Of a stretch of DNA of 64,000 nucleotides, positions 29,198 to 38,343 are shown one piece after another. The stretch comes from Rhodovarius crocodyli (GTDB lineage Bacteria > Pseudomonadota > Alphaproteobacteria > Acetobacterales > Acetobacteraceae). Under the pieces are notes generated by a model. The model saw nothing but the letters and a program-made list of their open reading frames with translations, was not told the DNA's origin and made no database searches. Every line of letters begins with the position of its first letter. The first letter of the stretch is position 1. The position numbers were made by a program, and so were the translations under genes. The stretch is from contig CAMDJV010000001.1 in the NCBI GenBank assembly GCA_945901085.1, forward strand, positions 186,001 to 250,000, read 5' to 3'.

Positions 29198-29917
29198 ATG
29201 GATGAATTGGGCTTTCACCGCGCGCTCTACCGCCCGGGGCTGTTATTGGATGTGGGTGCGCATGATGGCGCCTTCACCCTTCCCTTTGCGGCCCTGCCGG
29301 GCAGCCGGGTGCTGGCTTTCGAGCCATTGCCCAGCGCCTATGCCCGGCTGGAGGCAGCCCTCGCCCCCTGCCCGCCGCATGTGACGCTGCGCCGCGCGGC
29401 GCTGGGCGATGCTCCGGGCGAGATCACCCTGAGCGTGCCGGTGGTGAAGGGCGTGGCGCAGGAGCAATGGGCCAGCATCGCCAAGGGTTACGCCCAGCAT
29501 GAGGGGGTGGAGGAGCAGCGCCACAGCGTGACCGTCCTCACCCTGGACAGCCTGGGGCTGAGCGACCTCACCCATGTGAAGCTCGATGCAGAAGGCGCCG
29601 AATACGAGGTGCTGCGCGGGGCGCGGGAAACCCTCACCCGCTGCCGGCCGGTGCTCTCGGTTGAGATCGAAGAGCGCCATAGGGCGGGTTCGACCCATGC
29701 GGTGCCAGCCTTCCTCGATGGGCTGGGCTATGAGGGTTTCTGGCAGAAGGGCGGTGAATGGCGGCCCATGGCCAGCCTCGACCGGCAGCGCCTGCCCAAG
29801 GCCAGCCCGAACCCGTCGGTGTTTGAGCATATCGAGGATTACATCTTCGTGTTCTATTTTCTGCCGCGCGAGCATGCGGTGGCCATGCTTGCGCGAATGC
29901 CTCCCCCACCGGGCTGA
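29198..29917 (+). CDS. FkbM family methyltransferase
   Basis: The 239-residue protein has the FkbM layout. SAM motif I is LLLDVGAHDGAFTLPFAA near the start, followed by VLAFEPLPSAYARLEAAL, LRRAALGDAPGEITLSV, a TVLTLDSLGLSDLTHVKLDA block and AEGAEYEVLRGARETL, and finally RPVLSVEIEERH. FkbM enzymes O-methylate sugars or polyketide hydroxyls. No glycan gene is adjacent, so the target is unknown. A good AGGAG precedes the ATG. It ends 31 bases before the next gene, suggesting an operon with it. Confidence 0.9.
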   Translation: MDELGFHRALYRPGLLLDVGAHDGAFTLPFAALPGSRVLAFEPLPSAYARLEAALAPCPPHVTLRRAALGDAPGEITLSVPVVKGVAQEQWASIAKGYAQHEGVEEQRHSVTVLTLDSLGLSDLTHVKLDAEGAEYEVLRGARETLTRCRPVLSVEIEERHRAGSTHAVPAFLDGLGYEGFWQKGGEWRPMASLDRQRLPKASPNPSVFEHIEDYIFVFYFLPREHAVAMLARMPPPPG

Positions 29918-29948
29918 CAGTGGCGGCAAAGCGACCCATCTTCCGACC

Positions 29949-30743
29949 ATGCCCTTTCCCCCCATCACCATCACCGAGCGCCTGCTGCACGCGGTGAAGC
30001 GCCTGGAGGTGACCACACAAGCCGGCATTCGCCTGGCCACCGGCTATTGCTGCCAGGTGCCGGTGAATGCGGAGCGCAGCCTGCCCGCCATCATCACCAC
30101 CCGCAATGCGCTGGCACAGGCGAGCGCGGTGACTTCGCGCTTCCACCTTGCCGGGCCCGAGGGGCCGCTGCGGGAAAGCGCCATCCTGCGGATGGAGGGG
30201 GAGACGCTGAACATCGTCCTGCACCCCAAGCCTGGGGTGGATCTGGCAGCCTTGCTGCATGCGCGGGCGATCACGACCTGGCAGGAGGCCAATCCGGGGC
30301 GGCAACTCTTCAGCCAATGGCTGGATGAGGGCGCCTTCTTCCCTGAGGATCGTTGGGAGGAGTTGGATATGCAGGAGAGTGTTGCGGTGATCGGCGCGCC
30401 GGACAAACTCTGGGATGAGTGCAACAACCTGCCGCTGCTGCTGGCCGGCAGCACCGCCAGCCATCCGCTGCTGGATTATAATGGCCAACCGGAATTCGTG
30501 GTGAGTGCGCGCATGCTGCCGGGCATGTCCGGCGCGCCGGTGCTGCTGCAACAGGTGGGCGCACGGGGCAGCCGGACGCCCGAGGCCTTCGCCCAACGCA
30601 GCCGCTTTGGCCTGCTGGGCACGCTGCGCGGTGGCATGGGGGCGGACCCGCATGGGCTGGGGCTGGTGGTGAAGGCGCGCGAGACCATAAGCCTGCTGGA
30701 GAGTATCCGGGCGGATGTGGCGGGGCGGTTGAAGCCCAATTGA
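29949..30743 (+). CDS. degenerate trypsin-fold (chymotrypsin-like) protein
   Basis: The 264-residue cytosolic protein (no signal peptide) looks like the trypsin-like peptidase-domain proteins found in bacteria. [18 protein letters not shown] is the first strand pair and [11 protein letters not shown] is the place where active members have TN(K/R)HV. There are paired basic/acidic strands, and near the end [15 protein letters not shown] matches the G-x-S-G-x-P nucleophile loop. The catalytic His position appears to be replaced (TTRNAL), so it may bind rather than cleave. It lies between fkbM and upp, ending 59 bases before upp. The fold call is by motif pattern only. Confidence 0.6.
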   Translation: MPFPPITITERLLHAVKRLEVTTQAGIRLATGYCCQVPVNAERSLPAIITTRNALAQASAVTSRFHLAGPEGPLRESAILRMEGETLNIVLHPKPGVDLAALLHARAITTWQEANPGRQLFSQWLDEGAFFPEDRWEELDMQESVAVIGAPDKLWDECNNLPLLLAGSTASHPLLDYNGQPEFVVSARMLPGMSGAPVLLQQVGARGSRTPEAFAQRSRFGLLGTLRGGMGADPHGLGLVVKARETISLLESIRADVAGRLKPN

Positions 30744-30802
30744 ACGGCGGTGTTATCGTCAGCCGCCCGCTCTCACGATCGACCACCTCAGGGATCACCC
30801 AG

Positions 30803-31432
30803 ATGCCGAATGTCCATGTCATCAGCCACCCTCTGGTGCAGCACAAGCTGACCCTGCTGCGCCAGGTGGAGCGTTCCACCCAGGGCTTTCGTTGCCTGGT
30901 GAACGAGATCTCCATGCTGCTGGCCTATGAGGTGACGCGGGACCTGGCCTTGGAGATGACCGAGATCGAGACACCGCTGACACGCATGGCTTCGCCCATC
31001 CTGGCCGGCAAGAAGCTGGTCTTCGCCCCCATACTGCGCGCCGGGGTGGGGTTTTTGGATGGTATGCTGGAATTGGTGCCGGCCGCGCGCGTCGCCCATA
31101 TTGGGCTGTATCGAGACCCCGCCACGCTGCAGGCCGTGGAGTATTACTTCAAGGCGCCGCCCGATGTGGCTGAGCGGCTGGTCATTGTGCTCGACCCCAT
31201 GCTGGCCACGGCCAATTCGGCAGTTGCTGCGGTGGATTTGCTGAAGGCGCGCGGCTGCCGGGCCATTCGCATGGTCTGCCTGCTCGCAGCGCCAGAGGGC
31301 ATTGCGCATTTCCATACGCGTCACCCCGAAGTGCCTATCTGGACCGCCGCGATCGACAGCCATCTCGACGCGCATGGCTATATCGTACCCGGCCTGGGCG
31401 ATGCGGGGGACCGGATTTTCGGCACAAGGTGA
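30803..31432 (+). CDS. upp: uracil phosphoribosyltransferase
   Basis: The 209-residue enzyme has the expected length and motifs. The opening is [17 protein letters not shown], then [38 protein letters not shown], the PRPP-binding loop [21 protein letters not shown], and [31 protein letters not shown] at the end (two adjoining motifs). It converts uracil and PRPP into UMP in pyrimidine salvage. The ATG at 30803, preceded by AGGGATC, gives the standard start; the frame is open a little further upstream. Confidence 0.96.
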   Translation: MPNVHVISHPLVQHKLTLLRQVERSTQGFRCLVNEISMLLAYEVTRDLALEMTEIETPLTRMASPILAGKKLVFAPILRAGVGFLDGMLELVPAARVAHIGLYRDPATLQAVEYYFKAPPDVAERLVIVLDPMLATANSAVAAVDLLKARGCRAIRMVCLLAAPEGIAHFHTRHPEVPIWTAAIDSHLDAHGYIVPGLGDAGDRIFGTR

Positions 31433-31509
31433 GTGGGATTTGACAGCGCTTCCGCCGCCAAACTAGGGTCTAGCTAAGTCTATAAACAAACAATGCCAGG
31501 GAGACGACC

Positions 31510-32751
31510 ATGTCCTTCACATTGCCACGCCGCGCCGCGCTTGCGGGTGCCGCTGCCATCACCGGTTTCCCCCGGCTGGGCTTCACCCAGCCCCGCCAGC
31601 CCATCAAGGTGGGCGTGCCGACCATTCTGTCGGGCCGCGTGGCGCAGCTTGGTATCTCATCGCGCAATGCGATGCAGATCGAGGTGGACCGGTTCAATGC
31701 CGAAGGTGGGCTCGATGGCCGGCCGATTGAACTCGTGGTGCGCGACAGCCGCGGCACCCCGGCCGAGGCGGCCCGCCTGGCGCGCGAGATGATCAGCAGC
31801 GAGGGCTGCGAATTCCTTCTCGATGCCGAGGCCTCCTCGGGTGGCTTTGCGGTGCATGAGGTGGTGCGCGAGACCGGCACGCTGACACTGCACGTCAATT
31901 CCGAAACCTCATCGCTGACCGCCGACCCGCGCCAGCGTTTCTGGAACGCGTTTCGCGTGGCACGCCAGGGCATTCACGATTCCATCGCCGGCGGCGACTA
32001 TGCCTCCAAGGTCGCGCGCGCGAGAAACCTGCGCCGCTGGATGACCGTTGCGCCCGATTATGCCTATGGCCGCGACACGACCGCGGAATTCGTTGAATAC
32101 CTCAAGCATTTCCATTCCGAGGTGCAGGTGGTGGGCGATACCTGGCCGCGCCTGTTCCAGCCCGACTATACCGAGAACATCACCCGCCTCAGCCAGGGTC
32201 GCCCGCAGGCGATTTATTCCTGCCTCTGGGCGGGCGATCTGGTGACCTTTGTGGAACAGGCCTCGCTGTTTGGCCTCTTCGCCAATTCCGCCTTCTTCGC
32301 GGTGAATATGGCTGATTACACGACCTTGCAGCAGATCCGGAACCTGCCGCGCGGGGTGCATTCGGGCAATCGCTACCTGAAGAATTTCCCGAACGTGCCC
32401 GGCAATCTTGATTTCGCCACCGAGTATAACCGGCGCTTTAACACCTTCCCGACCAATTGGTCCTGGCAGTCGGCCACCGCCGTGCGGCTGCTGGGCAAGG
32501 CCATGCGCGATGCGGGCGGCACCACGCCCCGCGCGGTGGCGGCCAAGCTGGCGGGCATGCGCATCGCAAGCCCCTTCGGCGCCGATGGCCATGTGACCAT
32601 GCGCGCCGAGGACCAGACGCTGGTGGGCTATGCCATCGGCTGGGGCGTGACCATCCCGGCGGACCCCTTTGTGGAAAACATGCAGCCCTCCAACTGGGCC
32701 GATATTTTCCGCCTGGAGGCGGAATGGAAACGCAACAAGGGCTGGAACTGA
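31510..32751 (+). CDS. LivK-like ABC transporter substrate-binding protein
   Basis: The 413-residue type I periplasmic binding protein carries a Tat-like leader (RRAALAGAAAITGFPRLGF). It begins its mature part with PIKVGVPTILSGRVAQLG and has a NAMQIEVDRFNAEGGLDGRPIELVVRD-like stretch (two adjoining motifs) typical of the branched-chain amino acid/amide receptor group. The ligand is unknown; relatives bind amino acids, amides, urea or aromatic acids. It heads a six-gene operon running to 36851, with GGGAGACGACC as ribosome site. Confidence 0.92.
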   Translation: MSFTLPRRAALAGAAAITGFPRLGFTQPRQPIKVGVPTILSGRVAQLGISSRNAMQIEVDRFNAEGGLDGRPIELVVRDSRGTPAEAARLAREMISSEGCEFLLDAEASSGGFAVHEVVRETGTLTLHVNSETSSLTADPRQRFWNAFRVARQGIHDSIAGGDYASKVARARNLRRWMTVAPDYAYGRDTTAEFVEYLKHFHSEVQVVGDTWPRLFQPDYTENITRLSQGRPQAIYSCLWAGDLVTFVEQASLFGLFANSAFFAVNMADYTTLQQIRNLPRGVHSGNRYLKNFPNVPGNLDFATEYNRRFNTFPTNWSWQSATAVRLLGKAMRDAGGTTPRAVAAKLAGMRIASPFGADGHVTMRAEDQTLVGYAIGWGVTIPADPFVENMQPSNWADIFRLEAEWKRNKGWN

Positions 32752-32760
32752 CGCCAGCCC

Positions 32761-33663
32761 ATGGAACTGACTGAACTGGCCGAATGCGTCACCTCGCTCT
32801 CCTGCCTGGTGACGCAAAGTGCGGCGGGGCTGACCATTGGCATGCTGCTGTTTCTGGTGGCCTCCGGCCTCACGCTGATCTTCGGCGTGCTGGGCTTGGT
32901 GAATTTCGCCCATGGCAGTTTCTACATGATGGGCGCGTATTTCGCCCTTGCCGCCTATGGCGTGACTGAGAGCTTCGCCGTGGCCGTGCTGGCGGGCATT
33001 GTGGGCGCGGCGCTGCTCGGGCTGGTGTTTGAGCGCTTCCTGCTCAGCCGGATTTACGGCCAGGATGTGCTGATGCAGTTGCTGGTTTGCTACGGCATCA
33101 TTCTCATCCTTGATGATGCGGTCAAAATCATCTGGGGGGCGGATTTCCGCTCGATGGGTGTGCCGGATTCGCTGCGTCACCCGCCCTTTATCATTGCCGG
33201 CGGGGTGGTGCCGTATTTCTATGCCATTCTCTTCGCCATCACCGCGGTGATCGCGGCCGTGCTGGCCTTTGGCATGGGGCGCACCCGCTTTGGCCGCATC
33301 GTGCGCGCGGCGGCCATTAACCCTGGCATGGTCGGCGCGCTGGGGATCAATACCACCTTGGTTTATGCCTCGGTCTTCGCCATTGGTGCGGGGCTGGCGG
33401 GGGCGGCGGGGGCGCTGTCGGCGCCGATCCGCTCGGTGGTGGCCGGGGCTGGGGTTTCCATCCTCATCGAGAGCTTCATCGTGACGGTGATTGGCGGCAT
33501 GGGCAGTATTGGTGGCGCTTTGGCGGCCTCGCTGATTTTGGGCTTCACCCGTTCCTTTGGTTCGATTGGCTTTCCGCTCTTTGTCGAGGGGGCGATGTTC
33601 ATCATCATGGCGCTGGTGCTCATCCTTCGGCCCAGTGGGCTGGGCGGGAGGCGGGGGTCGTGA
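32761..33663 (+). CDS. LivH-like ABC permease
   Basis: The 300-residue protein has about eight membrane spans. Typical LivH motifs are GLTIGMLLFLVASGLTLIFG, LGLVNFAHGSFYMMGAYFA, and the late VTVIGGMGSIGGALAASLILG segment that contains the EAA-like ATPase contact. It forms one half of the inner-membrane channel with the next gene. Nine bases separate it from the receptor gene and its stop overlaps the start of livM (TGATG). Confidence 0.93.
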   Translation: MELTELAECVTSLSCLVTQSAAGLTIGMLLFLVASGLTLIFGVLGLVNFAHGSFYMMGAYFALAAYGVTESFAVAVLAGIVGAALLGLVFERFLLSRIYGQDVLMQLLVCYGIILILDDAVKIIWGADFRSMGVPDSLRHPPFIIAGGVVPYFYAILFAITAVIAAVLAFGMGRTRFGRIVRAAAINPGMVGALGINTTLVYASVFAIGAGLAGAAGALSAPIRSVVAGAGVSILIESFIVTVIGGMGSIGGALAASLILGFTRSFGSIGFPLFVEGAMFIIMALVLILRPSGLGGRRGS

Positions 33664-34613
33664 TGGCGCGGGATATTCTGCTGGCGGGCGTGATATTGGC
33701 CGGCTTTCTGGGGCTGGAATTCACCGGGCTGGGCTCATCGGGCCTGCTTGATTTCGCCATCCGTTTTGCGATTTTTGGCCTGCTGGCCATGTCGCTGAAT
33801 TTGCTGATCGGCACGACCGGCCTCGTCTCCTTCGGCCATGCCGCCTATTTCGGTATGGGGGCCTATTCCTTTGGGTTGCTGATGCAAAGCGGCGGCTGGT
33901 CCATCCCCGCCGCCATCGCCGTCGCCATTTTGGCCACCGCGCTGCTGGCGCTGGTGGTGGGGGCGCTTTGCGTGCGGCTTTCGGAGATTTATTTCGCCTT
34001 CCTCACCCTGGCCTTTCAGATGCTGCTGCATTCGCTGATCCTTTCCTGGATCGGGCTGACCGGCGGCGACCAGGGGCTGATGGGCGGCATCCCGAAGCCA
34101 GCCTTTTGGGGCATTGAACTGGCCAAGCCGGCGCATCTGGCCGGGTTTGGCATGTTCTGCCTGCTGCTCTCGGTGGTGCTGCTGCGGCAGATCATCCGCT
34201 CGCCCTTTGGTGCGGCATTGCGCATGCTGCGCGACAACCCGGATCGTGCCGGGTTTCTGGGGCTTTCGGTTTATCGTTATCGGCTTGCGGCCTTTGTTAT
34301 CGCGGGCGCCTTTGCCGGGCTCTCGGGGGTGTTGATGAGCCTTTATGTCTCCGGTGCCTTCCCCACCTTCGCCTTTTGGACCACCTCGGGCGAGGCGATT
34401 TTCATGATCATGCTGGGCGGCATCCAGGTCTTTCTGGGGCCGCTGGTCGGCACCGCGATTTTCCTCCTCCTCAATGACTGGATCACGGCGCTGACCGAGC
34501 ATCACGGCCTGTTCATGGGCACCATCCTGCTGATCATCACGCTGGGGCTGCGAAAGGGGCTGCTGGATTTTGTGATGGAATGGCGCGCGGCACGCCGCAG
34601 GGCCGCGCCATGA
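33663..34613 (+). CDS. LivM-like ABC permease
   Basis: The 316-residue partner permease has the LivM motifs: AMSLNLLIGTTGLVSFGHAAYFG near residue 40, GALCVRLSEIYFAFLTLAFQ, FGAALRMLRDNPDRAGFLGL and EAIFMIMLGGIQVFLGPLVG. The start overlaps the livH stop, and its own stop overlaps the SDR start (ATGATGA), showing tight coupling through the operon. A GTG three bases earlier is possible. Confidence 0.93.
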   Translation: MARDILLAGVILAGFLGLEFTGLGSSGLLDFAIRFAIFGLLAMSLNLLIGTTGLVSFGHAAYFGMGAYSFGLLMQSGGWSIPAAIAVAILATALLALVVGALCVRLSEIYFAFLTLAFQMLLHSLILSWIGLTGGDQGLMGGIPKPAFWGIELAKPAHLAGFGMFCLLLSVVLLRQIIRSPFGAALRMLRDNPDRAGFLGLSVYRYRLAAFVIAGAFAGLSGVLMSLYVSGAFPTFAFWTTSGEAIFMIMLGGIQVFLGPLVGTAIFLLLNDWITALTEHHGLFMGTILLIITLGLRKGLLDFVMEWRAARRRAAP

Positions 34614-35395
34614 TGATCGCCGTGGTCACCGGCGGCGCGAGCGGCATTGGCGCCGCCTGCGCCCGCATGCTTGCTGCGCGCGGCCATCGGGTTGTGGTGG
34701 CCGATCGCGATGGACCGCGTGCGGCGGCGCTGGCGCGGGAGATCGGCGGCATTGCCATCACCCTCGATGTTGCCACCCAGGCGGCGAATGAGGCCGCGGC
34801 GGCCGAGATTGAAACCACGCTCGGCCCGGTGGAGATCCTGGTCACCTCCGCCGGCGTGATCCAGCGGCCGCTGCGCGCCGAGGACCTGCCGGAGGAGGAG
34901 GTCCGCCGCGTCATCGATATCGACCAGATCGGCACCTGGAACTCCGCCGTGGCCTTTGGCACCCGCATGGCCCGGCGCGGGGCGGGCAGCATTGTCACCA
35001 TCGCCTCCATCGCTGGCATGCGGGCCATGCCGCTGCATGCCTATGCGCCGGCCAAGGCGGCGGTGATTGCCATGACGCAAAGCCTGGCCGCCGAATGGGG
35101 CCGCTCGGGCGTGCGGGTGAATGCCGTCTCGCCCGGCTTTACCCTCACCCCGGCACTGGGTGCGGCCATCGATGCCGGCGAGCGTGACCCCTCGCTGCTT
35201 GAGGCCACCAGCGCCTTGGGCCGCATGGTCACGCCTGAGGATATCGCCGAGGCGGTGTGCTTCCTGGCGTCAGATGCGGCGCGCAGCATCACCGGGGTGA
35301 ACCTGCCGGTGGATGCGGGCTGGCTCACCGCCGGCTCCTTCGCCAGCTATGGCGGCCTGCCGCCGGCGCGCGGCAATAGCCGAGGCGTCCCATGA
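34610..35395 (+). CDS. SDR-family dehydrogenase inside a Liv operon
   Basis: The 261-residue classical short-chain dehydrogenase has the NAD(P) motif VVTGGASGIG at the N terminus. ITLDVATQAAN holds the conserved Asp, LVTSAGV takes the place of NNAG, and the catalytic set is Ser in TIASIAG with Tyr and Lys in YAPAKAA. PGFTLTPALG and FLASDAARSITGVNLPVDAGW close the fold. It probably oxidises a hydroxylated substrate taken up by the transporter it is embedded in. It overlaps livM at its start and livG at its end (ATGA at both). Confidence 0.92.
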   Translation: MMIAVVTGGASGIGAACARMLAARGHRVVVADRDGPRAAALAREIGGIAITLDVATQAANEAAAAEIETTLGPVEILVTSAGVIQRPLRAEDLPEEEVRRVIDIDQIGTWNSAVAFGTRMARRGAGSIVTIASIAGMRAMPLHAYAPAKAAVIAMTQSLAAEWGRSGVRVNAVSPGFTLTPALGAAIDAGERDPSLLEATSALGRMVTPEDIAEAVCFLASDAARSITGVNLPVDAGWLTAGSFASYGGLPPARGNSRGVP

Positions 35396-36150
35396 GCGGC
35401 GGCCTGCTCGAACTGCGCCAGCTGCGCAAGAATTTCGGTGGCGTGGTCGCCACCAATGATGTCAGCCTGCGCTTCGAACCTGGCACGCTCTCGGCGATTA
35501 TCGGCCCCAATGGCGCGGGCAAGACAACGCTGTTTCACCTCATCACCGGCAAGCTGCCGGTGAGCGGTGGCGAGGTGTTGCTCGATGGCAGCGCCATCAC
35601 CGGGCTGGATCGCACCGAGATTGTCCGCCGCGGTATTGGCCGCGCCTTTCAGGTGGCCAATCTGTTTCCAAGCTTTGTGGTGCGCGATGCGCTGGCTGCG
35701 GCATTGATGGCCCATGCCGGCCGCACCGCCTCGCTGGCCCGAAGCTTTCCGCCGCGCGATGTGGCCGAGCGCGCCGATGAGGTGATGGAGCTTTGCGGCC
35801 TCGCCCATCTGGCCGGCACCGAATCCCGCCATCTTTCGCATGGCGACCAGAAATTGCTCGACATCGCCCTCGCCCTGGCGCTCGACCCCAAGGTGCTGCT
35901 GCTGGACGAACCCACCGCCGGCATGGGCCCCGATGAGCGCTGGCGGATGATCGAGCGGGTGCATGGGCTGTGGCTGGCGCGCGGGCTCACCCTCGTCTTC
36001 ATCGAGCATGACATGGATATCGTCTTCAAGATCAGCCAGAGCGTGCGGGTGCTGCGCTATGGTGCCGTGCTGGCCGAGGGCACGCCGGATGAGATTCGCC
36101 GCAACCCCGCCGTGATCGAGGCCTATCTGGGCGAGGAGCACGCGCTGTGA
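35392..36150 (+). CDS. LivG-like ABC ATPase
   Basis: The 252-residue ATPase has Walker A GPNGAGKTTL, Q-loop GIGRAFQVANLFPSFVVRDAL, signature LSHGDQKLLDIALALAL, Walker B VLLLDEPTAGMG and H-loop LVFIEHDMDIVFKI. The SHGDQ form of the signature is normal for the LivG branch. It energises the LivH/LivM pore in concert with the following LivF. Four-base overlaps join it to both neighbours. Confidence 0.94.
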   Translation: MSGGLLELRQLRKNFGGVVATNDVSLRFEPGTLSAIIGPNGAGKTTLFHLITGKLPVSGGEVLLDGSAITGLDRTEIVRRGIGRAFQVANLFPSFVVRDALAAALMAHAGRTASLARSFPPRDVAERADEVMELCGLAHLAGTESRHLSHGDQKLLDIALALALDPKVLLLDEPTAGMGPDERWRMIERVHGLWLARGLTLVFIEHDMDIVFKISQSVRVLRYGAVLAEGTPDEIRRNPAVIEAYLGEEHAL

Positions 36151-36851
36151 GCGAACTTTTGGTGGAGGGCCTCGACGCAGCCTATGGCGCGAGCCAGGTG
36201 TTGTTTGGCGTCAGCCTTTCAGTCGAGCGGGGCGAGACGCTGGCGCTGATGGGCCGCAATGGCGCGGGCAAGAGCACCACCTTCAAGGCCATTGCCGGCA
36301 TTCTGCCGCCGCGTGCCGGGCGGGTTATGGTGCGCGGGGTGGATGTGGCGGGCCAGAAACCCTATCGCATCGCCCGTGCCGGCATCGCCTTCGTGCCGGA
36401 GGATCGGCAGGTCTTCCCCGAGCACACGGTGGAGGAGAACCTCGAGATTGGCGAGCGCGCCGGCCTGGGCGGGCGGGAATGGAATCGCGCCCGCGCCTTT
36501 GAGATATTCCCCATGCTCGCACCGCTGCGCAACCGCATGGCCGGGCGCCTCTCGGGGGGTGAGCAGCAGATGCTCACCATTGCCCGCTCCCTGATGGGCA
36601 ACCCCTCGGTGCTGCTGCTCGATGAACCCTCGGAGGGGCTGGCACCGCTGATTGTTCGCGAGATTGGCCATCTTATTCTGCGCCTTCGGCAATTGGGCAC
36701 CACCATCATCCTGGCCGAGCAGAACAGCCGATTCTGCCTGGGTGTGGCCACCTCCGTCGCGGTGATTGACCGTGGTGCGATCGCCTGGCGCGGCAGCGTG
36801 GAGGAATTCCGTGCCGATCCGGCGGTGCAGGCGACCTATTTGCAGGTCTGA
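36147..36851 (+). CDS. LivF-like ABC ATPase
   Basis: The 234-residue ATPase begins LLVEGLDAAYGASQVLFGVSL and contains Walker A GRNGAGKSTT, FVPEDRQVFPEHTVEENL (the LivF-type Q-loop), signature LSGGEQQMLTIARSL, Walker B VLLLDEPSEGLAP and the H-loop position ILAEQNSRFCL, where Gln replaces His as usual in LivF. It is the last gene of the operon that starts at 31510. An AT-rich stretch follows. Confidence 0.94.
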   Translation: MSELLVEGLDAAYGASQVLFGVSLSVERGETLALMGRNGAGKSTTFKAIAGILPPRAGRVMVRGVDVAGQKPYRIARAGIAFVPEDRQVFPEHTVEENLEIGERAGLGGREWNRARAFEIFPMLAPLRNRMAGRLSGGEQQMLTIARSLMGNPSVLLLDEPSEGLAPLIVREIGHLILRLRQLGTTIILAEQNSRFCLGVATSVAVIDRGAIAWRGSVEEFRADPAVQATYLQV

Positions 36852-37017
36852 ATTTCGTTAATCTTAGCGAAATTTGCATTCCTGGGTTGTAAATTATAAA
36901 GATTTATGTGAATAAGACTGCATGGTGCCATCATGACGATGCGCCAGCGTCTGCCGCAATAGGCGGTGGCGCTGCCCAAGCCTGCGCTGGCGCGGGCGCA
37001 ACACGTGCCGGAGCAGA
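36852..37017. other. intergenic region before the glycosyltransferase
   Basis: The first 70 bases after livF are AT-rich and probably hold the start signals of the next transcription unit. No clear hexamer pair stands out and no hairpin with a T-run is seen at the end of the Liv operon. The last 60 bases are GC-rich without a gene. Confidence 0.35.
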
Positions 37018-38247
37018 ATGCGCTTCCTCTTCGTCCATCAAAACTGCCCGGGCCAATATGTGCATTACCTGCGCCACCTGCTGGCCCGCGGCGGGCATGA
37101 GGTGTTTTTTCTGACGGCACCCAATGGCAATGAGATACCGGGCCTGCGCAAGGTAAATTATCTGCCGCAGGCCGCCTCCACCCCGGGCATCCATCCTGAT
37201 GCGGTGGATTTTGAGTCGGGGATGATCCGCGCCCGCAGCGCCCATGACCGGGCCCTGCAACTGGCCGGCATGGGCATGCGGCCCGATGTCATCATCGGCC
37301 ATAATGGCTGGGGCGAGATGCTGCATATGCGCGATATATGGCCGCAGACGCCCACCATCGCCTATTTTGAATTCTTCTATCAGAGCCATGGGCTGGATGT
37401 GGATTTCGACCCGGAATTCCCCATGGCGCCGGAAAAGCGCGCCCAGGTGCGGGTGAAGAACGCGATCAATCTGCTGGGGCTGGAGGCCACGACCATCGGC
37501 CAAACCCCCACCTATTTCCAGCGCGCCACCTATCCGGCCTGGGCGCAGGACAAGATCGAGATGATCCCCGAGGGCGCGGCTTTGGAGATGTTCCGCCCCG
37601 ATCGCGCTGCGAGTTTCGCCCTGCCCGCCGCGCGGCGGCGCTGGCGGGCCAGTTCGGGGCGCCGCCTGCTCACCTTCGTTGCGCGCAATCTGGAACCCTA
37701 TCGCGGCTTTCATGTCATGCTGCGCGCGCTGCCGGCGATCCTCGCCGCCACGCCCGATCTGGATGTGGTGCTGGTGGGCAGCGATGGTGTCTCCTATGGC
37801 GCCGCCTGCCCGTCGGGCAGTTGGAAGGCGCATTTCCTCGCCGAAGTCGGCCCCAGGCTCGATCTGCGGCGGGTCTTCTTCGCCGGGCATCTTGAATATG
37901 GGGAGTATCGGCGGCTGCTGCAGGTCTCGGCCGCACATGTCTATCTGACCTACCCATTCGTCGCGTCATGGTCGCTGCGGGAGGCCTTGGCCACCGGTTG
38001 CGCCATCATCGGCAGTGACACCGAACCGGTGCGCGAATTCATCACCCATGAACAGAACGGGCTGCTAGTGCCCTTTCACGACGCAGCGGCCTTGGCTGAG
38101 GCGGTGACGCGCATGCTGGCCGATGCCGCCTTGGCGGAGAGGTTGCGGGCCGCGGCGCGGGACTTCGCGGCCGCCCATCTCGACCTGGCGCAGCACCTAG
38201 CGGCGATGGATGGGTTGGTCGCGCGTGTCACCGGGATGCAGCCCTGA
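37018..38247 (+). CDS. glycosyltransferase family 4 (GT-B fold)
   Basis: The 409-residue protein opens RFLFVHQNCPGQYVHYLRHL. It has an N-terminal acceptor domain with PDVIIGHNGWGEMLHMRDIW and EFFYQSHGLDVDFDPEFP, and a C-terminal nucleotide-sugar domain with LLTFVARNLEPYRGFHVML, the EX7E-like segment SWSLREALATGCAIIGSDTEPVREF and NGLLVPFHDAAALAEAV. The sugar donor and acceptor are unknown. It is followed 92 bases on by type I secretion genes and could act on the exported adhesin or on surface glycan; this is only inference from neighbourhood. Confidence 0.9.
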   Translation: MRFLFVHQNCPGQYVHYLRHLLARGGHEVFFLTAPNGNEIPGLRKVNYLPQAASTPGIHPDAVDFESGMIRARSAHDRALQLAGMGMRPDVIIGHNGWGEMLHMRDIWPQTPTIAYFEFFYQSHGLDVDFDPEFPMAPEKRAQVRVKNAINLLGLEATTIGQTPTYFQRATYPAWAQDKIEMIPEGAALEMFRPDRAASFALPAARRRWRASSGRRLLTFVARNLEPYRGFHVMLRALPAILAATPDLDVVLVGSDGVSYGAACPSGSWKAHFLAEVGPRLDLRRVFFAGHLEYGEYRRLLQVSAAHVYLTYPFVASWSLREALATGCAIIGSDTEPVREFITHEQNGLLVPFHDAAALAEAVTRMLADAALAERLRAAARDFAAAHLDLAQHLAAMDGLVARVTGMQP

Positions 38248-38298
38248 GATGAGCCCAGGAAGTCCAGAGCATTCCCCGGTAATGGAATATAGTTTTTT

Positions 38299-38343
38299 AT
38301 GATGAATAAGCTAAGCAAACAACAGCCAACAGCGGCTGAATGA
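38299..38343 (+). CDS. possible 14-codon upstream ORF coupled to the secretion ABC gene
   Basis: ATG ATG AAT AAG ... GAA TGA encodes MMNKLSKQQPTAAE. Its stop overlaps the start codon of the exporter gene (AATGATG), an arrangement that would let ribosomes re-start. The exporter start itself has no recognisable ribosome site, which makes coupling attractive. Base use is AT-rich. It may equally be chance; no family is involved. Confidence 0.25.
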   Translation: MMNKLSKQQPTAAE

